Below the pieces are notes generated by a model. That model did not search any database and had not been told where the DNA came from. It saw only the letters and a program-made list of their open reading frames with translations. From the NCBI GenBank assembly GCA_022843465.1, contig JALHNO010000018.1, positions 1-64,000 of the forward strand: DNA of 64,000 nucleotides. The letters run 5' to 3'. Origin of the DNA: Pseudomonadota bacterium. GTDB lineage: Bacteria > Pseudomonadota > Gammaproteobacteria > Xanthomonadales > Ahniellaceae. Both the position numbers and the translations under genes were made by a program. Positions 24,955 to 34,655 of the stretch are shown one piece after another; the first letter of the stretch is position 1; each line of letters starts with the position of its first letter.

Positions 24955-26820
24955 TCAGGGCGCCCGATAGCCCAGGATGGCATCGACAGTTCCTTGTGCG
25001 ATCGGGTGATAGCCAGGGCGCGCCTTGCGATAGACCTCCAGCGCCCAGGCCTTGTTTTCCGGCGTCTTGGCCAACTCAGTCCACAGCGGCACCATCAGCT
25101 TGCGGCGACCGATCTCGATCAGATGATCGCGCAGGGCAGTGCGCATCGGCTCATAGCCGGCGCGGATGCCGGCGAGATAGAAACGAAACGCGATCTCGCT
25201 GTTGCCGATCCCGGTGAGCTTGTAGGCGGCGTCCAGCGCGGCAAGCCGCTGCGCTGGCAGATCCGCCGGCAAGCCGTTGAGGAAATGCAGCCATTGGCCT
25301 GTTATCCAGGATTGCGCGCCGAGCGCAGCGGCGTCGCCGCTGGCGACAAAGGCAGCGAGCGCACGATCGACGCCATCGAGCACATCCGACTGGGCACGCT
25401 GGGCACGCTGCGGAACCCCAGGCTGGTGCAACCACTCGGCAATCTCGGACGGCTTCATTGCTGAGTCAGTGGCGTCGAACAGTCGCTCGCCGAAAAATTT
25501 CAGGAAATCCGCTGTGCTGGCGCTCTGGAAGGCATTGGCGTCGAACCAGGCACGGATCGCGGCATCGAAGCGCGCACGACCGAAGCGCTGCTCCATCGTG
25601 CGCAGCAACCACTCGCCCTTGGTGTAGGGCACGCCGGAGAAGGCATCGTCCGGATCACGGCCGTCGAGTGCCAGCACCAGGTGCTGATCGGCTGCGGGCA
25701 ATTCCTTCATTTCCTCGAGCAACTCGTGCTGATCGACCACCTGCTGCATGGTCGCCTGCTGGACCCCATAGACGGCTTCGACGATGCGGTTCTCGACGTA
25801 GCTGGTAAAGCCTTCATTGAGCCAGAGATCGCGCCAGCTGGAGTTGGTCACCAGATTGCCGGACCAGGAGTGCGCCAGCTCGTGTGCAATCAGGCTGGTC
25901 AGCGACTTGTCGCCCGCGATCACGGTCGGCGTGATGAAGGACAGGCGCGGATTTTCCATGCCACCGAATGGGAACGAAGGCGGCAGGATCAGCAGGTCGT
26001 AACGCCCCCAGCGGTAGGGTCCGTAGAGCTTCTCGGTGGCATCGATCATCGCCTCGGTGTCGGCGAATTCCGCTGCAGCCGCTTCCAGGCGACCCGGCTC
26101 GGTGTAAACGCCGGTGCGCGGACCCATCGACTTGAATGCCAGATCGCCGGCCGCAATGGCGAGCAGATACGAAGGTATCGCCTGTGGCATATTGAAGCGA
26201 TAGCCGCCCTCACCGGTCGCCGCCGGATCATTGTTGGCGCTCATCACCACGCGAATGCCGGTGGGCGCGGTGATGCGGGCGTCATAGGTGAAGCGCACGG
26301 CAGGCGTGTCCTGCAGCGGCACGAAGCTGCGCGCATGAATGGCCTGTGCCTGCGAGAACATGAAAGGCTTGTGCTTGCCCAGGGTCTGTTCCGGCAGCAG
26401 CCATTGCAGACCGGATGCTGCAGGGTTGCTGTGGTAATAGACGCGCAGCTTGGGCACCTGCTGTGTCAACTGGATACTGAGCCGCCGGCCGAAGGCGGGA
26501 TGCGCCCTGGCGAGTTGGAATGGAGTGGCCTTCCAGTTGCCCTCATTATCGGCTGCGACGACCCGCTCGATCGTCAGATCGCGGGTATCCAGATCGAGTC
26601 TGCGCGCATCCGGCTCCTTCCAGTCCAGGTGCAATTCGGCAAAGCCCGCAAGCTGGCGCTGGTCGAAATCCACATCGAGGTCGAGGAAGATGTGACGGAT
26701 GCGCACCTCGTCATAACGCGCGTAGCTATGTTCATCACGACCCGGCACAGCGTCCGACGACCCGGAAGCCGCCGCAGCAGTCAGCGGCATGAGCAGCAAC
26801 AACAGCAGAAAAAGACGCAT
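24955..26820 (-). CDS. M1 family aminopeptidase, exported
   Basis: A 621-residue zinc aminopeptidase like the leukotriene A4 hydrolase/ColAP branch. Signal peptide (about 1-19), beta-saddle domain, then the catalytic domain with the exopeptidase motif GGMEN (286-290), zinc site HELAHSW (from 313) and the third ligand Glu in WLNEGF (336), and a helical C-terminal domain. ATG 26820 is preferred over ATG 26832 because GAGG lies 6 bases upstream. Periplasmic peptide degradation is likely, alongside the M28 enzyme encoded upstream. Confidence 0.93.
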   Translation of the reverse strand: MRLFLLLLLLMPLTAAAASGSSDAVPGRDEHSYARYDEVRIRHIFLDLDVDFDQRQLAGFAELHLDWKEPDARRLDLDTRDLTIERVVAADNEGNWKATPFQLARAHPAFGRRLSIQLTQQVPKLRVYYHSNPAASGLQWLLPEQTLGKHKPFMFSQAQAIHARSFVPLQDTPAVRFTYDARITAPTGIRVVMSANNDPAATGEGGYRFNMPQAIPSYLLAIAAGDLAFKSMGPRTGVYTEPGRLEAAAAEFADTEAMIDATEKLYGPYRWGRYDLLILPPSFPFGGMENPRLSFITPTVIAGDKSLTSLIAHELAHSWSGNLVTNSSWRDLWLNEGFTSYVENRIVEAVYGVQQATMQQVVDQHELLEEMKELPAADQHLVLALDGRDPDDAFSGVPYTKGEWLLRTMEQRFGRARFDAAIRAWFDANAFQSASTADFLKFFGERLFDATDSAMKPSEIAEWLHQPGVPQRAQRAQSDVLDGVDRALAAFVASGDAAALGAQSWITGQWLHFLNGLPADLPAQRLAALDAAYKLTGIGNSEIAFRFYLAGIRAGYEPMRTALRDHLIEIGRRKLMVPLWTELAKTPENKAWALEVYRKARPGYHPIAQGTVDAILGYRAP

Positions 26821-26976
26821 GGGCAACCTCATGGTTCGGTGAGTTGGGTATACATCAGAGCGCCCAGCCGCCGGTGCCACCGGGCCGGACCACGCCCGTC
26901 ACTAGACGCGTGCGCGCAGACAATTGCAAGCGCGCAAAGTCATTTGTCGCGCGGTAGCTGTGCACAGCGCGCGCAT

Positions 26977-27732
26977 TCAGGCACGCACGCCGGTGTGAAT
27001 CGCGACGATCCCGGCACTCAGGTTGCGGTAGTCAACGCGATCGAACCCGGCTTCCAGCATCAACTGACGCAGGGCCTGCTGGTTGGGATGCTTGCGGATC
27101 GACTCGGCCAGATAGCGATAGCTCGCCGAGTCGCCAGCGAACAATTGACCAAGCCGCGGCAGGATCTCGAAGCTATGGATGTCGTACAGCGGCTTGAGCA
27201 GTGGCTCGGTAACCTCGGAGAATTCCAGCACCATCGCCTTGCCACCCGGCTTGAGGACGCGCCGCATCTCGGCCAACGCAGCAGCCTTGTCGGTGACATT
27301 GCGCAGCCCAAAGGCAATCGTGACCGCATTGAAATACTGATCCGGAAACGGCAGCGATTCGGCGTTCAGCAGCACATAGCGCACCTGACCCACGACACCG
27401 CGGTCGGTCAGCCGATCGCGACCGACACCGAGCATTCCGGCATTGATGTCGCCGATGATCACTTCACCATCGGGGCCGACGCGCTCCACCATCAGGGCAG
27501 CGATATCACCGGTGCCACCCGCAAGATCAAGCACGCGATCACCACGACGAACGCCGCTGGATGCGACGAAGTGGCGCTTCCACAGGCGATGGATACCGAA
27601 ACTCATCAGGTCGTTCATCAGGTCGTACTTGCCGGCGACCGATGTAAATACCTCACCGACCAGACGCGTCTTCTCGCTCGCCGGTACCTTGCGAAAACCG
27701 AAGTCGACCTCGTCCTTGTTCTGCGCAGCCAT
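26977..27732 (-). CDS. ubiE: Ubiquinone/menaquinone C-methyltransferase
   Basis: Transfers a methyl group from SAM to the quinone ring in ubiquinone (and demethylmenaquinone) synthesis. The 251-residue product has the SAM motif [10 protein letters not shown], the family signatures [18 protein letters not shown] and [15 protein letters not shown], and the C-terminal [17 protein letters not shown] 27732 follows GGGTGAT at 6 bases; a TTG six codons earlier is less likely. Downstream of the DUF971 gene in the order hslU, unknown, DUF971, ubiE. Confidence 0.96.
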   Translation of the reverse strand: MAAQNKDEVDFGFRKVPASEKTRLVGEVFTSVAGKYDLMNDLMSFGIHRLWKRHFVASSGVRRGDRVLDLAGGTGDIAALMVERVGPDGEVIIGDINAGMLGVGRDRLTDRGVVGQVRYVLLNAESLPFPDQYFNAVTIAFGLRNVTDKAAALAEMRRVLKPGGKAMVLEFSEVTEPLLKPLYDIHSFEILPRLGQLFAGDSASYRYLAESIRKHPNQQALRQLMLEAGFDRVDYRNLSAGIVAIHTGVRA

Positions 27733-27815
27733 TGCGATCACCCGTAGCAATCAAGACTCCATTGTAGGCCATCGGCGCGCAAGGATCTGGCAAGAGCGCT
27801 GCCAGCCGGCGACGG

Positions 27816-28175
27816 CTAGGCCCGGCGGCTGTGCCCGGCAAGCGCCAGGGCGTCCAGATAGCGCTGCCAGTACTCGGCCTGATGCTTGCCGAAGTCGTAC
27901 AGCGTGGTCCAGGAATACAGCCCGGTGGCATGGCCATCATCAAAACTGATCTGGATCGCGTAATTTCCGACCTGGTTGATCGCGGTGATATTGACCTGCT
28001 CCTTGCCAACCTGCAGCACTTCCTGGCCCGGCCCATGGCCCTTGACCTCGGCACTGGGTGAGTGGACACGCAGAAACTCGGCACTCAGCCGGAACGTCTC
28101 TTCGGTGTCAAAGCTGACCTCAAGCACACGGGAGACGCGGTGCAACTTGATATCGATCGGCCATGGATTGCTCAT
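27816..28175 (-). CDS. DUF971 domain protein
   Basis: A 119-residue protein with the DUF971 pattern: PWPIDIKLHRVSRVLEV near the start, then GNYAIQISFDDGHATGLYSW. Related domains occur in gamma-butyrobetaine hydroxylase N-termini and in iron-sulfur cluster assembly proteins. DUF971 genes often lie between hslU and ubiE, as here. It starts 2 bp after the stop of the preceding gene, so the two are co-translated. Confidence 0.88.
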   Translation of the reverse strand: MSNPWPIDIKLHRVSRVLEVSFDTEETFRLSAEFLRVHSPSAEVKGHGPGQEVLQVGKEQVNITAINQVGNYAIQISFDDGHATGLYSWTTLYDFGKHQAEYWQRYLDALALAGHSRRA

Positions 28176-28177
28176 CA

Positions 28178-28792
28178 CTACTGCTTCAGGCCGGGTTCGC
28201 TTGCGCTGATATCCAGCGGCGGCGGCGCACCCGCAACCTCGCAAAGGGCCAGCGCATAGGGTTCGAGCATGCTGATCGCCGAGACTTCGTCCAATCCGAA
28301 CGATGAGGGCTCGCGCAGCCATTCGGCGTGCGGCGAGATCTCCTGCAGACTGAAGCCGTCATTGTCGAACCCGAGCAGGCGCCCGATGTAACAGACTTCG
28401 TTCTCGGCTTCGGTATCCACATAGACGCTGATCACAGCGGCCTGACCAGCAGCCGCAGCGACGGATTCGCGGAAATCATCGAGCGGAAAATCGGTTGGAT
28501 ACTGCGGATCGAGTTTGCGCAATGCGATGGCACGCTCAAGAAAGCTGGCATGCTGATCCGGCGCTTCCAGACGGGTGACATCGCGATAGCGCAGCACAAA
28601 GTAGCCATCAAAGCCGATGTAGTCGCCGAGCACCCACAGCAGGAAGCGGTCCTTGCCCACGGCAACGACGTATCCAGTGAAGCTGCCCGGTTCCATCTGC
28701 TCGCGCCAGACCCGCACCAGGATGCGCTCGCGCATGGCCTCGCGCAGACGTGCCGGCACGGACTTGGGGCGTAGTTCGACAATCTTGCTCAT
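28178..28792 (-). CDS. Conserved protein of unknown function between hslU and DUF971
   Basis: A 204-residue soluble protein. The first half is rich in beta strands (RILVRVWREQMEPGSFTGYVVAVGKDRFLLWVLGDYIGFDGYFVLRYRD is the longest run) with an Sm-like or SH3-like look, and an acidic second half follows. No catalytic motif is evident. It sits 97 bp after hslU and 2 bp before DUF971, so it belongs to the heat-shock/quinone operon. Confidence 0.75.
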   Translation of the reverse strand: MSKIVELRPKSVPARLREAMRERILVRVWREQMEPGSFTGYVVAVGKDRFLLWVLGDYIGFDGYFVLRYRDVTRLEAPDQHASFLERAIALRKLDPQYPTDFPLDDFRESVAAAAGQAAVISVYVDTEAENEVCYIGRLLGFDNDGFSLQEISPHAEWLREPSSFGLDEVSAISMLEPYALALCEVAGAPPPLDISASEPGLKQ

Positions 28793-28889
28793 GGCGCCAG
28801 TTTAGCGGGGCGGGCTGGAGCCTGCATTCGAAAGGATGAACCGATGGCATCGACCGCAGCGCCGTGACGCGGTTCGCACCCCACCGCCA

Positions 28890-30227
28890 TCACAAGATGT
28901 AACGCGACAGGTCCGGATTGCCTGCGATTTCGCCCAACTCCGCATCAACCTGTGCGCGATCAATCAGCAGCGCCTCGCCGCCGCGTTCACTGGCGTCGAA
29001 GGAAATTTTTTCCAGCAGGCGTTCAAGCACGGTGCTGAGTCGGCGCGCACCGATGTTTTCCTGGCTTTCATTCAGTGCGCAGGCGATCTCGGCGAGGCGT
29101 TGGATGCCGGATTCGTCAAACCGGATATTGACGCTTTCGGTTCCGAGCAGGGCCGCATACTGCTTGGTCATTGCGGCCTGCGGCTCGGTCAGGATGCGCT
29201 TGAAATCCTCGATGCCCAGCGCCTGCAGTTCGACCCGGATCGGAAAGCGTCCCTGCAATTCCGGGATCAGATCGCTCGGCTTGGCCACATGAAAGGCGCC
29301 GGACGCGATGAACAGCACGTGGTCGGTCTTCACCGGACCATGCTTGGTACTGACCGTGGAACCCTCGACCAGGGGCAGCAGGTCACGCTGGACACCCTCA
29401 CGGGAGACGCCGGCGCCGCCCCAGTCGGATCGCTGACAGACCTTGTCGATCTCGTCGATGAAGACAATCCCGCGCTGCTCTGCGGCTTCGAGGGCGGCAG
29501 CGCGCACTTCCTCCTCGTTGAGCAGATTGCCGGCCTCCTCCTCGATCAGCAGCGGAATGGCGGCGCGGACACCGAGCTTGCGTTTGTGGGATTTCTGATT
29601 GCTCAGCGAGGAAAACATCTGCTTGAGCTGCTGGCTCATTTCTTCCATGCCGGGCGGCGCCATGATTTCGACGCCCATGTTCTGCGCCAGCTCGATTTCT
29701 ATCTCGCGCTCATCAAGCTTGCCGTCACGCAGCATCAGCCGGAATTTTTCCCGGGTCCGGGTGTCTTCGTCGCTGAGCTTGGGCTCCTCGCCCCAGACGC
29801 GCACGCCCTGGGCACGCGGCAACAGCGCATCGAGCACGCGTTCTTCTGCGTTGGCCTCGGCCTGGCTGCGCACGCGCAGCTTGGCCTGTTCCCGGACCTG
29901 CTTGATCGCCTGATCCATCAGGTCGCGGACGATCGATTCAACGTCCTTTCCAACATAGCCGACCTCGGTGAACTTGGTTGCTTCGACCTTGACGAAGGGC
30001 GCATCGGCGAGCTGCGCCAGTCGCCGAGCAATCTCGGTCTTGCCGACACCGGTGGGCCCGATCATCAGGATATTGCGCGGGGTCACCTCATTGCGCATCT
30101 CCTCATCAAGCTGCATCCGGCGCCAACGATTGCGCAGGGCGATCGCGACAGCGCGCTTGGCCTGATCCTGGCCAATGATGTGCTTGTCCAGTTCCTGGAC
30201 GATCTGACGCGGCGTGAGTTCGGACAT
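28890..30227 (-). CDS. hslU: ATP-dependent protease ATPase subunit HslU
   Basis: Unfolds substrates for the HslV peptidase and acts as a chaperone. The 445-residue product has Walker A GPTGVGKT (57-64), an intermediate domain, Walker [12 protein letters not shown] and the C-terminal SRYIL tail that inserts into HslV to activate it. ATG 30227 (MSELTPRQ) is the usual start; ATG 30236 is also possible. The hslV gene, normally directly upstream, is absent: the next gene is ilvB on the opposite strand. The intact C-terminal tail suggests HslV exists elsewhere. Confidence 0.96.
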   Translation of the reverse strand: MSELTPRQIVQELDKHIIGQDQAKRAVAIALRNRWRRMQLDEEMRNEVTPRNILMIGPTGVGKTEIARRLAQLADAPFVKVEATKFTEVGYVGKDVESIVRDLMDQAIKQVREQAKLRVRSQAEANAEERVLDALLPRAQGVRVWGEEPKLSDEDTRTREKFRLMLRDGKLDEREIEIELAQNMGVEIMAPPGMEEMSQQLKQMFSSLSNQKSHKRKLGVRAAIPLLIEEEAGNLLNEEEVRAAALEAAEQRGIVFIDEIDKVCQRSDWGGAGVSREGVQRDLLPLVEGSTVSTKHGPVKTDHVLFIASGAFHVAKPSDLIPELQGRFPIRVELQALGIEDFKRILTEPQAAMTKQYAALLGTESVNIRFDESGIQRLAEIACALNESQENIGARRLSTVLERLLEKISFDASERGGEALLIDRAQVDAELGEIAGNPDLSRYIL

Positions 30228-30256
30228 GGTCGGCATCTTGAGGGACAGAACCTTGC

Positions 30257-30284
30257 AGATGCGTGCCCGCGGGCGCAATTCAAG
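30257..30284 (-). promoter_or_regulatory. Sigma32-like heat-shock promoter of hslU
   Basis: On the minus strand: CTTGAAT (30278-30284), 13 bp, ACGCATCT (30257-30264), compared with the sigma32 consensus CTTGAAA - 13 to 15 bp - CCCCATNT. Transcription would start near 30250, giving a leader of about 23 nt. Its place directly upstream of hslU shows that hslU is expressed without hslV. Confidence 0.55.
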
Positions 30285-30358
30285 CCTCGTGACCGGGCTG
30301 ATTGCGGCCCGGTTCGGGGCATAGCGATGACAGGGCCGCCACCAGACCGGCGATTAGG

Positions 30359-30387
30359 TTTCCATTCCTATCGACTGCTGGTATAGC
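30359..30387 (+). promoter_or_regulatory. Promoter of the ilvBH genes
   Basis: -35 TTTCCA (30359-30364), 17-bp spacer, -10 TATAGC (30382-30387) preceded by TGG, which makes an extended -10 (TGnTATA). A leader of about 85 nt follows. No leader peptide rich in branched-chain codons and no attenuator hairpin was found, so control is not by classical ilv attenuation. Confidence 0.45.
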
Positions 30388-30478
30388 CAAGAGCCCGTCG
30401 AGATTGCGATCCGGGCCAGCCCCGGTAGCTGAGCGCGTGCCATTGCGACGGTCCGTCTTTCATTTCCGGTGAGGTTCC

Positions 30479-32236
30479 ATGTCCGACAAACAGTTGACCG
30501 GCGCCCAGATCGTGGTGCGCGCGCTGCGGGATCAGGGCGTTCGACACATTTTCGGTTACCCCGGGGGTGCGGTGCTGCCCATCTACGACGCCCTGTTCCA
30601 GCAGGACGAGGTCGAGCATGTGCTGGTGCGCCATGAACAGGGCGCGGCCCATGCTGCCGAAGGCTATGCCCGCTCGACCGGCAAGGCCGGCGTCCTTCTG
30701 GTCACCTCCGGTCCCGGCGCCACCAATGCGGTGACCGGGCTGACCGATGCGATGATGGATTCGATTCCCCTGGTCTGCATTACCGGCCAGGTACCGACCC
30801 ACCTGATCGGTTCCGATGCCTTCCAGGAATGCGATACGGTGGGCATCACCCGCACCTGTACCAAGCACAATTTTCTGGTCAAGGACGTTGACGATCTGGC
30901 GCGCGTTCTGCACGACGCCTTCTACATCGCGACCACCGGCCGGCCCGGCCCCGTGGTTGTCGATATTCCCAAGGATGTGCAGTTCAGGCTTGGCGAATAC
31001 GTCGGGCCGTCCAACATCCTGCATCGCACCTACCGGCCGCGCAAGGAAGGCGATCCGGCGCGGATTGCGCAGGCAATCGATCTGATGGCCAATGCCCGAC
31101 GCCCGGTGTTCTATACCGGCGGCGGCGTCATCAATTCGGGCACGCGCGCCTCGCAACTGCTGCGCGAACTGGTGGCGCTGACCGGGTTTCCGATCACCTC
31201 GACCCTGATGGGCCTGGGCGCCTTCCCCGCGAGTGACAACAAGTGGCTCGGCATGCTCGGCATGCACGGCACCTACGAAGCCAATCTGGCGATGAACCGC
31301 TGCGACGTGATGATCAATATCGGCGCGCGCTTCGATGACCGCGTGACCGGCAGGCTCGACGCCTTCTCGCCGGGTTCGCGCAAGATCCACGTCGATATCG
31401 ACCCCTCATCAATCAACAAGAACGTGCGCGTGGACGTACCGATTCTGGGCGACTGCGCTGAAGTGCTGGCGGCGATGATCGAGGCCTGGAAGGCGCGCGA
31501 GCGTCCCGGCGATGCCGCTGCACTGGCGCAATGGTGGCAGCAGATCGAAGGCTGGCGCGAGCGCAAGTCGCTTGCCTACCAGGCATCGACCGAGACCATC
31601 AAGCCGCAGTACGCCGTTGAGCGACTGTACAAGCTGACCCGCGAGCGCAAGACTTACATCACCACCGAAGTCGGCCAGCACCAGATGTGGGCGGCCCAGC
31701 ACTATCGTTTCGAGGAACCCAACCGCTGGATGACCTCGGGCGGTCTCGGCACCATGGGTTATGGTATTCCGGCAGCGGTCGGCGTACAGGTGGCACACCC
31801 GGATGCCCTGGTCATTGATATCGCTGGCGAGGCCAGCGTGCAGATGACGATGCAGGAACTCTCCACCGCGGTGCAGTATCGGCTGCCGATCAAGATCTTC
31901 ATCCTCAACAACGAGTACATGGGCATGGTCCGGCAGTGGCAGCAGTTGCTGCACGGTGGCCGCTATGCGCATTCCTACTCGGAGGCGCTGCCCGATTTCG
32001 TCAAGCTGGCCGAGGCCTATGGCGCCAAGGGCATCCGTGCGATCGACCCCGCCGATCTCGATGCCAAGATCATGGAGATGATCGATCACGACGGCCCCGT
32101 GGTCTTCGACTGCATGGTCGACAAGCTGGAAAACTGCCTGCCGATGATTCCATCCGGCGCGCCCCACGACGAAATGATCCTGCCTGACAACCAGGAATCG
32201 GCTGGCGTTTCCGACGCCGGCAAGATGCTGGTCTGA
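30479..32236 (+). CDS. ilvB: Acetolactate synthase large subunit
   Basis: Condenses pyruvate to acetolactate (or with 2-ketobutyrate) for valine, leucine and isoleucine. The 585-residue product has the catalytic Glu53 (RHEQGAAHA), FAD-domain GGGVINSG and MLGMHGTYEAN, and a thiamine-diphosphate motif. The last reads AGEAS (Glu at 451) where E. coli has the Mg-binding GDGS. Phrases such as VKDVDDLARVLHDAF, VDIPKDVQF and MIPSGAPHDEMIL resemble alphaproteobacterial enzymes more than E. coli IlvI. Followed by ilvH after 16 bp. Confidence 0.96.
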   Translation: MSDKQLTGAQIVVRALRDQGVRHIFGYPGGAVLPIYDALFQQDEVEHVLVRHEQGAAHAAEGYARSTGKAGVLLVTSGPGATNAVTGLTDAMMDSIPLVCITGQVPTHLIGSDAFQECDTVGITRTCTKHNFLVKDVDDLARVLHDAFYIATTGRPGPVVVDIPKDVQFRLGEYVGPSNILHRTYRPRKEGDPARIAQAIDLMANARRPVFYTGGGVINSGTRASQLLRELVALTGFPITSTLMGLGAFPASDNKWLGMLGMHGTYEANLAMNRCDVMINIGARFDDRVTGRLDAFSPGSRKIHVDIDPSSINKNVRVDVPILGDCAEVLAAMIEAWKARERPGDAAALAQWWQQIEGWRERKSLAYQASTETIKPQYAVERLYKLTRERKTYITTEVGQHQMWAAQHYRFEEPNRWMTSGGLGTMGYGIPAAVGVQVAHPDALVIDIAGEASVQMTMQELSTAVQYRLPIKIFILNNEYMGMVRQWQQLLHGGRYAHSYSEALPDFVKLAEAYGAKGIRAIDPADLDAKIMEMIDHDGPVVFDCMVDKLENCLPMIPSGAPHDEMILPDNQESAGVSDAGKMLV

Positions 32237-32252
32237 GTCCCGGAGTATGAGC

Positions 32253-32798
32253 ATGCCCCAACAACCCGCCTCAGCGTATTTTCTGGTCGACAAGCATTCG
32301 CGCGAGACCCGCGCGACACTTTCCATCCTGGTCGACAACGAAGTCGGCGCCCTCGCCCGCGTGGTCGGCCTGTTCGCCGGACGCGGCTACAACATCGAGT
32401 CGCTGACCGTCGCCGAAACCGATCACCTGCGGCACACTTCGCGGATCACCATCGTCACCCGCGGTACGGCCGATGTGATCGAACAGATCAAGGCCCAGCT
32501 TGGCCGCTTGATACCGGTGCATCGGGTGATCGACCTCGCGGTCGACAAGCCCGGCGTGGAACGCGAGATGGCCCTGATCAAGGTGGTCGGTGAAGGCGAT
32601 CTGCGCGCCGAGGCCCTGCGTCTGTCCAAGGTATTCCGCGCCCGTGTGATCGACATTACCCACACCAGTTTCACCTTCGAGGTCACCGGTTCACCGGTCA
32701 AGATCGAGGCCTTCATTGAACTGATGGTGCCGCTTGGCCTCGTCGAGCTCAGCCGGACCGGCGTGGTGGCGATCAGCCGCGGCATCGAGGCAATGTAG
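32253..32798 (+). CDS. ilvH: Acetolactate synthase small (regulatory) subunit
   Basis: Binds valine through an N-terminal ACT domain (LSILVDNEVGALARVVGLFAG) and activates the large subunit. A second ACT-like region fills the C-terminal half, ending GVVAISRGIEAM. Start: GGAG at 32242-32245 is 7 bases before ATG 32253, against only 1 base before ATG 32247, so 32253 is preferred. The full-length form with the C-terminal domain and its wording again look alphaproteobacterial. Confidence 0.95.
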   Translation: MPQQPASAYFLVDKHSRETRATLSILVDNEVGALARVVGLFAGRGYNIESLTVAETDHLRHTSRITIVTRGTADVIEQIKAQLGRLIPVHRVIDLAVDKPGVEREMALIKVVGEGDLRAEALRLSKVFRARVIDITHTSFTFEVTGSPVKIEAFIELMVPLGLVELSRTGVVAISRGIEAM

Positions 32799-32825
32799 GC
32801 GCGGGCGACAATGGCATAATGCGCG

Positions 32826-34655
32826 ATGGCCCGAATCCCCAACGCGTTCATCGATGAGTTGCTTGCCCGCGTCGATATCGTCGAGGTGATCGAGTCGCGC
32901 GTGCCGCTGAAGCGTGCCGGTCGTGAGCACAAGGCCTGCTGCCCCTTTCACGACGAGCGCTCGCCCTCGTTCACGGTCAGCGGCACCAAGCAGTTCTACC
33001 ACTGCTTTGGCTGTGGCGTGCACGGCTCGGCGATCAAGTTCCTGATGGACTACGACCGCATGGAGTTCGTGGACGCCGTCGAGGAACTGGCCGGACGGGT
33101 CGGCCTCAAGGTGCCCTACGAGGGTGGCGCCAGCAATCGCCAGACGGATGGCGAGGGCGACGAGATGTACGCGGTGCTGGATGCGGCCGCCCGCTTCTAC
33201 CAGCGTCAACTGCCCGCCAGTGCCAAGTCGCAGTCCTACCTGAAACAACGGGGACTGAATCCGGCGATCATCCAGCAGTTTGGTCTGGGCTATGCGCCGG
33301 ACAGCTGGGATGCGCTGAAGTCTGCGCTCGGCAGCGATGAACGCAAGCTGCGGCTGCTCGACAAGGTCGGCATGCTGTCGACCGGCGAACGCGGCTCCAG
33401 CTACGACAAGTTTCGCGACCGGCTGATGTTTCCGATCCATGATCGCCGCGGCCGGGTCATTGCCTTTGGCGGTCGCGTGATGGGCGACGCCGAGGGACCG
33501 AAATACCTCAACTCACCCGAGACCCCGCTGTTTCACAAGGGGCGTGAGCTTTTTGCCCTGCATCAGGTGCGCACCGCGCACAGCAAGATTGCGCGCCTGA
33601 TCGTGGTCGAAGGTTATATGGACGTGATCGCGCTGTTCCAGTTCGGGATCACCCAGGCGGTGGCAACCCTGGGCACCGCGACGACCAAGGATCACGCCGA
33701 GTTGCTGTTCCGCAATTCCGCCGATGTCTACTTCTGTTTCGATGGCGATCGCGCCGGCCGCAGCGCTGCCTGGCGCGCCGTCGAGTCGGTATTGCCGCGC
33801 ATGCGCGATGGCCGTCAGGCCTTCTTCCTGTTTTTGCCCGATGGCGAGGACCCGGATTCGCTGATCCGCAAGGAAGGCACCGACGGCTTCGAGCAACGCC
33901 TGCGCAACGCGACGCCGCTGTCGGAGTTCTTTTTCCTGCACCAGGAGTCCGAGACCGATCTGAATACCGCCGATGGCCGCGCCCGGCTGGCGGAAAAATG
34001 CCGCGCGCATATCGCTTCGATTCCCGAAGGCGCCTTCCGGGATCGTCTGACCGAGATGCTGGTGGAAAAGAGCACGATCAAATGGAGCTTCTCGCCCGGC
34101 CTGACCAGCAGCATGCGCGAGAAGGCGGGCGAGTTGCTCGACGTCCGTCTGGCCGAGGCACGTGGCCAGCACGCCGAGCCGCACGCGGCGCACGCGCAGT
34201 ACCCAAGCCGCGCACCGAGCGGCGGGCCCAATCCACGTCGCAGCCTGGTGCGCACGGCAATCGCCCTGTTGTTGCAGCAGCCAGCATTGGCCGCGCAGAT
34301 CGAGCCACCATATGTGTTCGCAATCCTGCGTCAGCCCGGCATTCCCCTGTTGATGGAAATTCTGTCGATCTGCCTGAGCCGACCCGAGATCACCACCGCG
34401 GTACTGCTCGAGCAGTTCGACGGCCGCGAAGACCAGGACGCCCTGCGCAAGCTGGTGATGATGGAATTTCCGAGCACGCCCGAACATTGGAAGGCAGAAT
34501 TTCTCGACGCCCTCGACCAGCTCAATCGGCAGACCGCCCAGCAGCGCCTCGACGATCTGCTGAGCCGACAGCAGCACACCCAGCTCTCAAACGACGAGAA
34601 GGATGAAATGCGCGAACTGCTGCGTAGCCGCGTGCGCACCCGGAGCGCGCCGTGA
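32826..34655 (+). CDS. dnaG: DNA primase
   Basis: Makes RNA primers at the replication fork. The 609-residue product has the CHC2 zinc finger (Cys39, His42, Cys60, Cys63), the RNA polymerase core with the TOPRIM motif VVEGYMDVIALF and FDGDRAGR, and a C-terminal helicase-binding domain. It lies 27 bp after ilvH instead of in the common rpsU-dnaG-rpoD operon, and no other replication gene is nearby. Its transcription therefore may follow the ilv promoter. Confidence 0.96.
   Translation: MARIPNAFIDELLARVDIVEVIESRVPLKRAGREHKACCPFHDERSPSFTVSGTKQFYHCFGCGVHGSAIKFLMDYDRMEFVDAVEELAGRVGLKVPYEGGASNRQTDGEGDEMYAVLDAAARFYQRQLPASAKSQSYLKQRGLNPAIIQQFGLGYAPDSWDALKSALGSDERKLRLLDKVGMLSTGERGSSYDKFRDRLMFPIHDRRGRVIAFGGRVMGDAEGPKYLNSPETPLFHKGRELFALHQVRTAHSKIARLIVVEGYMDVIALFQFGITQAVATLGTATTKDHAELLFRNSADVYFCFDGDRAGRSAAWRAVESVLPRMRDGRQAFFLFLPDGEDPDSLIRKEGTDGFEQRLRNATPLSEFFFLHQESETDLNTADGRARLAEKCRAHIASIPEGAFRDRLTEMLVEKSTIKWSFSPGLTSSMREKAGELLDVRLAEARGQHAEPHAAHAQYPSRAPSGGPNPRRSLVRTAIALLLQQPALAAQIEPPYVFAILRQPGIPLLMEILSICLSRPEITTAVLLEQFDGREDQDALRKLVMMEFPSTPEHWKAEFLDALDQLNRQTAQQRLDDLLSRQQHTQLSNDEKDEMRELLRSRVRTRSAP

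Noticed and set aside
25681-27747. 688-residue open frame on the plus strand
   Set aside because: It runs antisense across the M1 aminopeptidase and ubiE and over the gap between them; both real genes carry catalytic motifs.
28836-30386. 516-residue open frame on the plus strand
   Set aside because: Antisense to hslU through its whole length, an effect of high third-position GC.
30388-30478. ilv attenuator or leader peptide
   Set aside because: No short frame rich in Ile, Val or Leu codons and no terminator hairpin with a T-tract.
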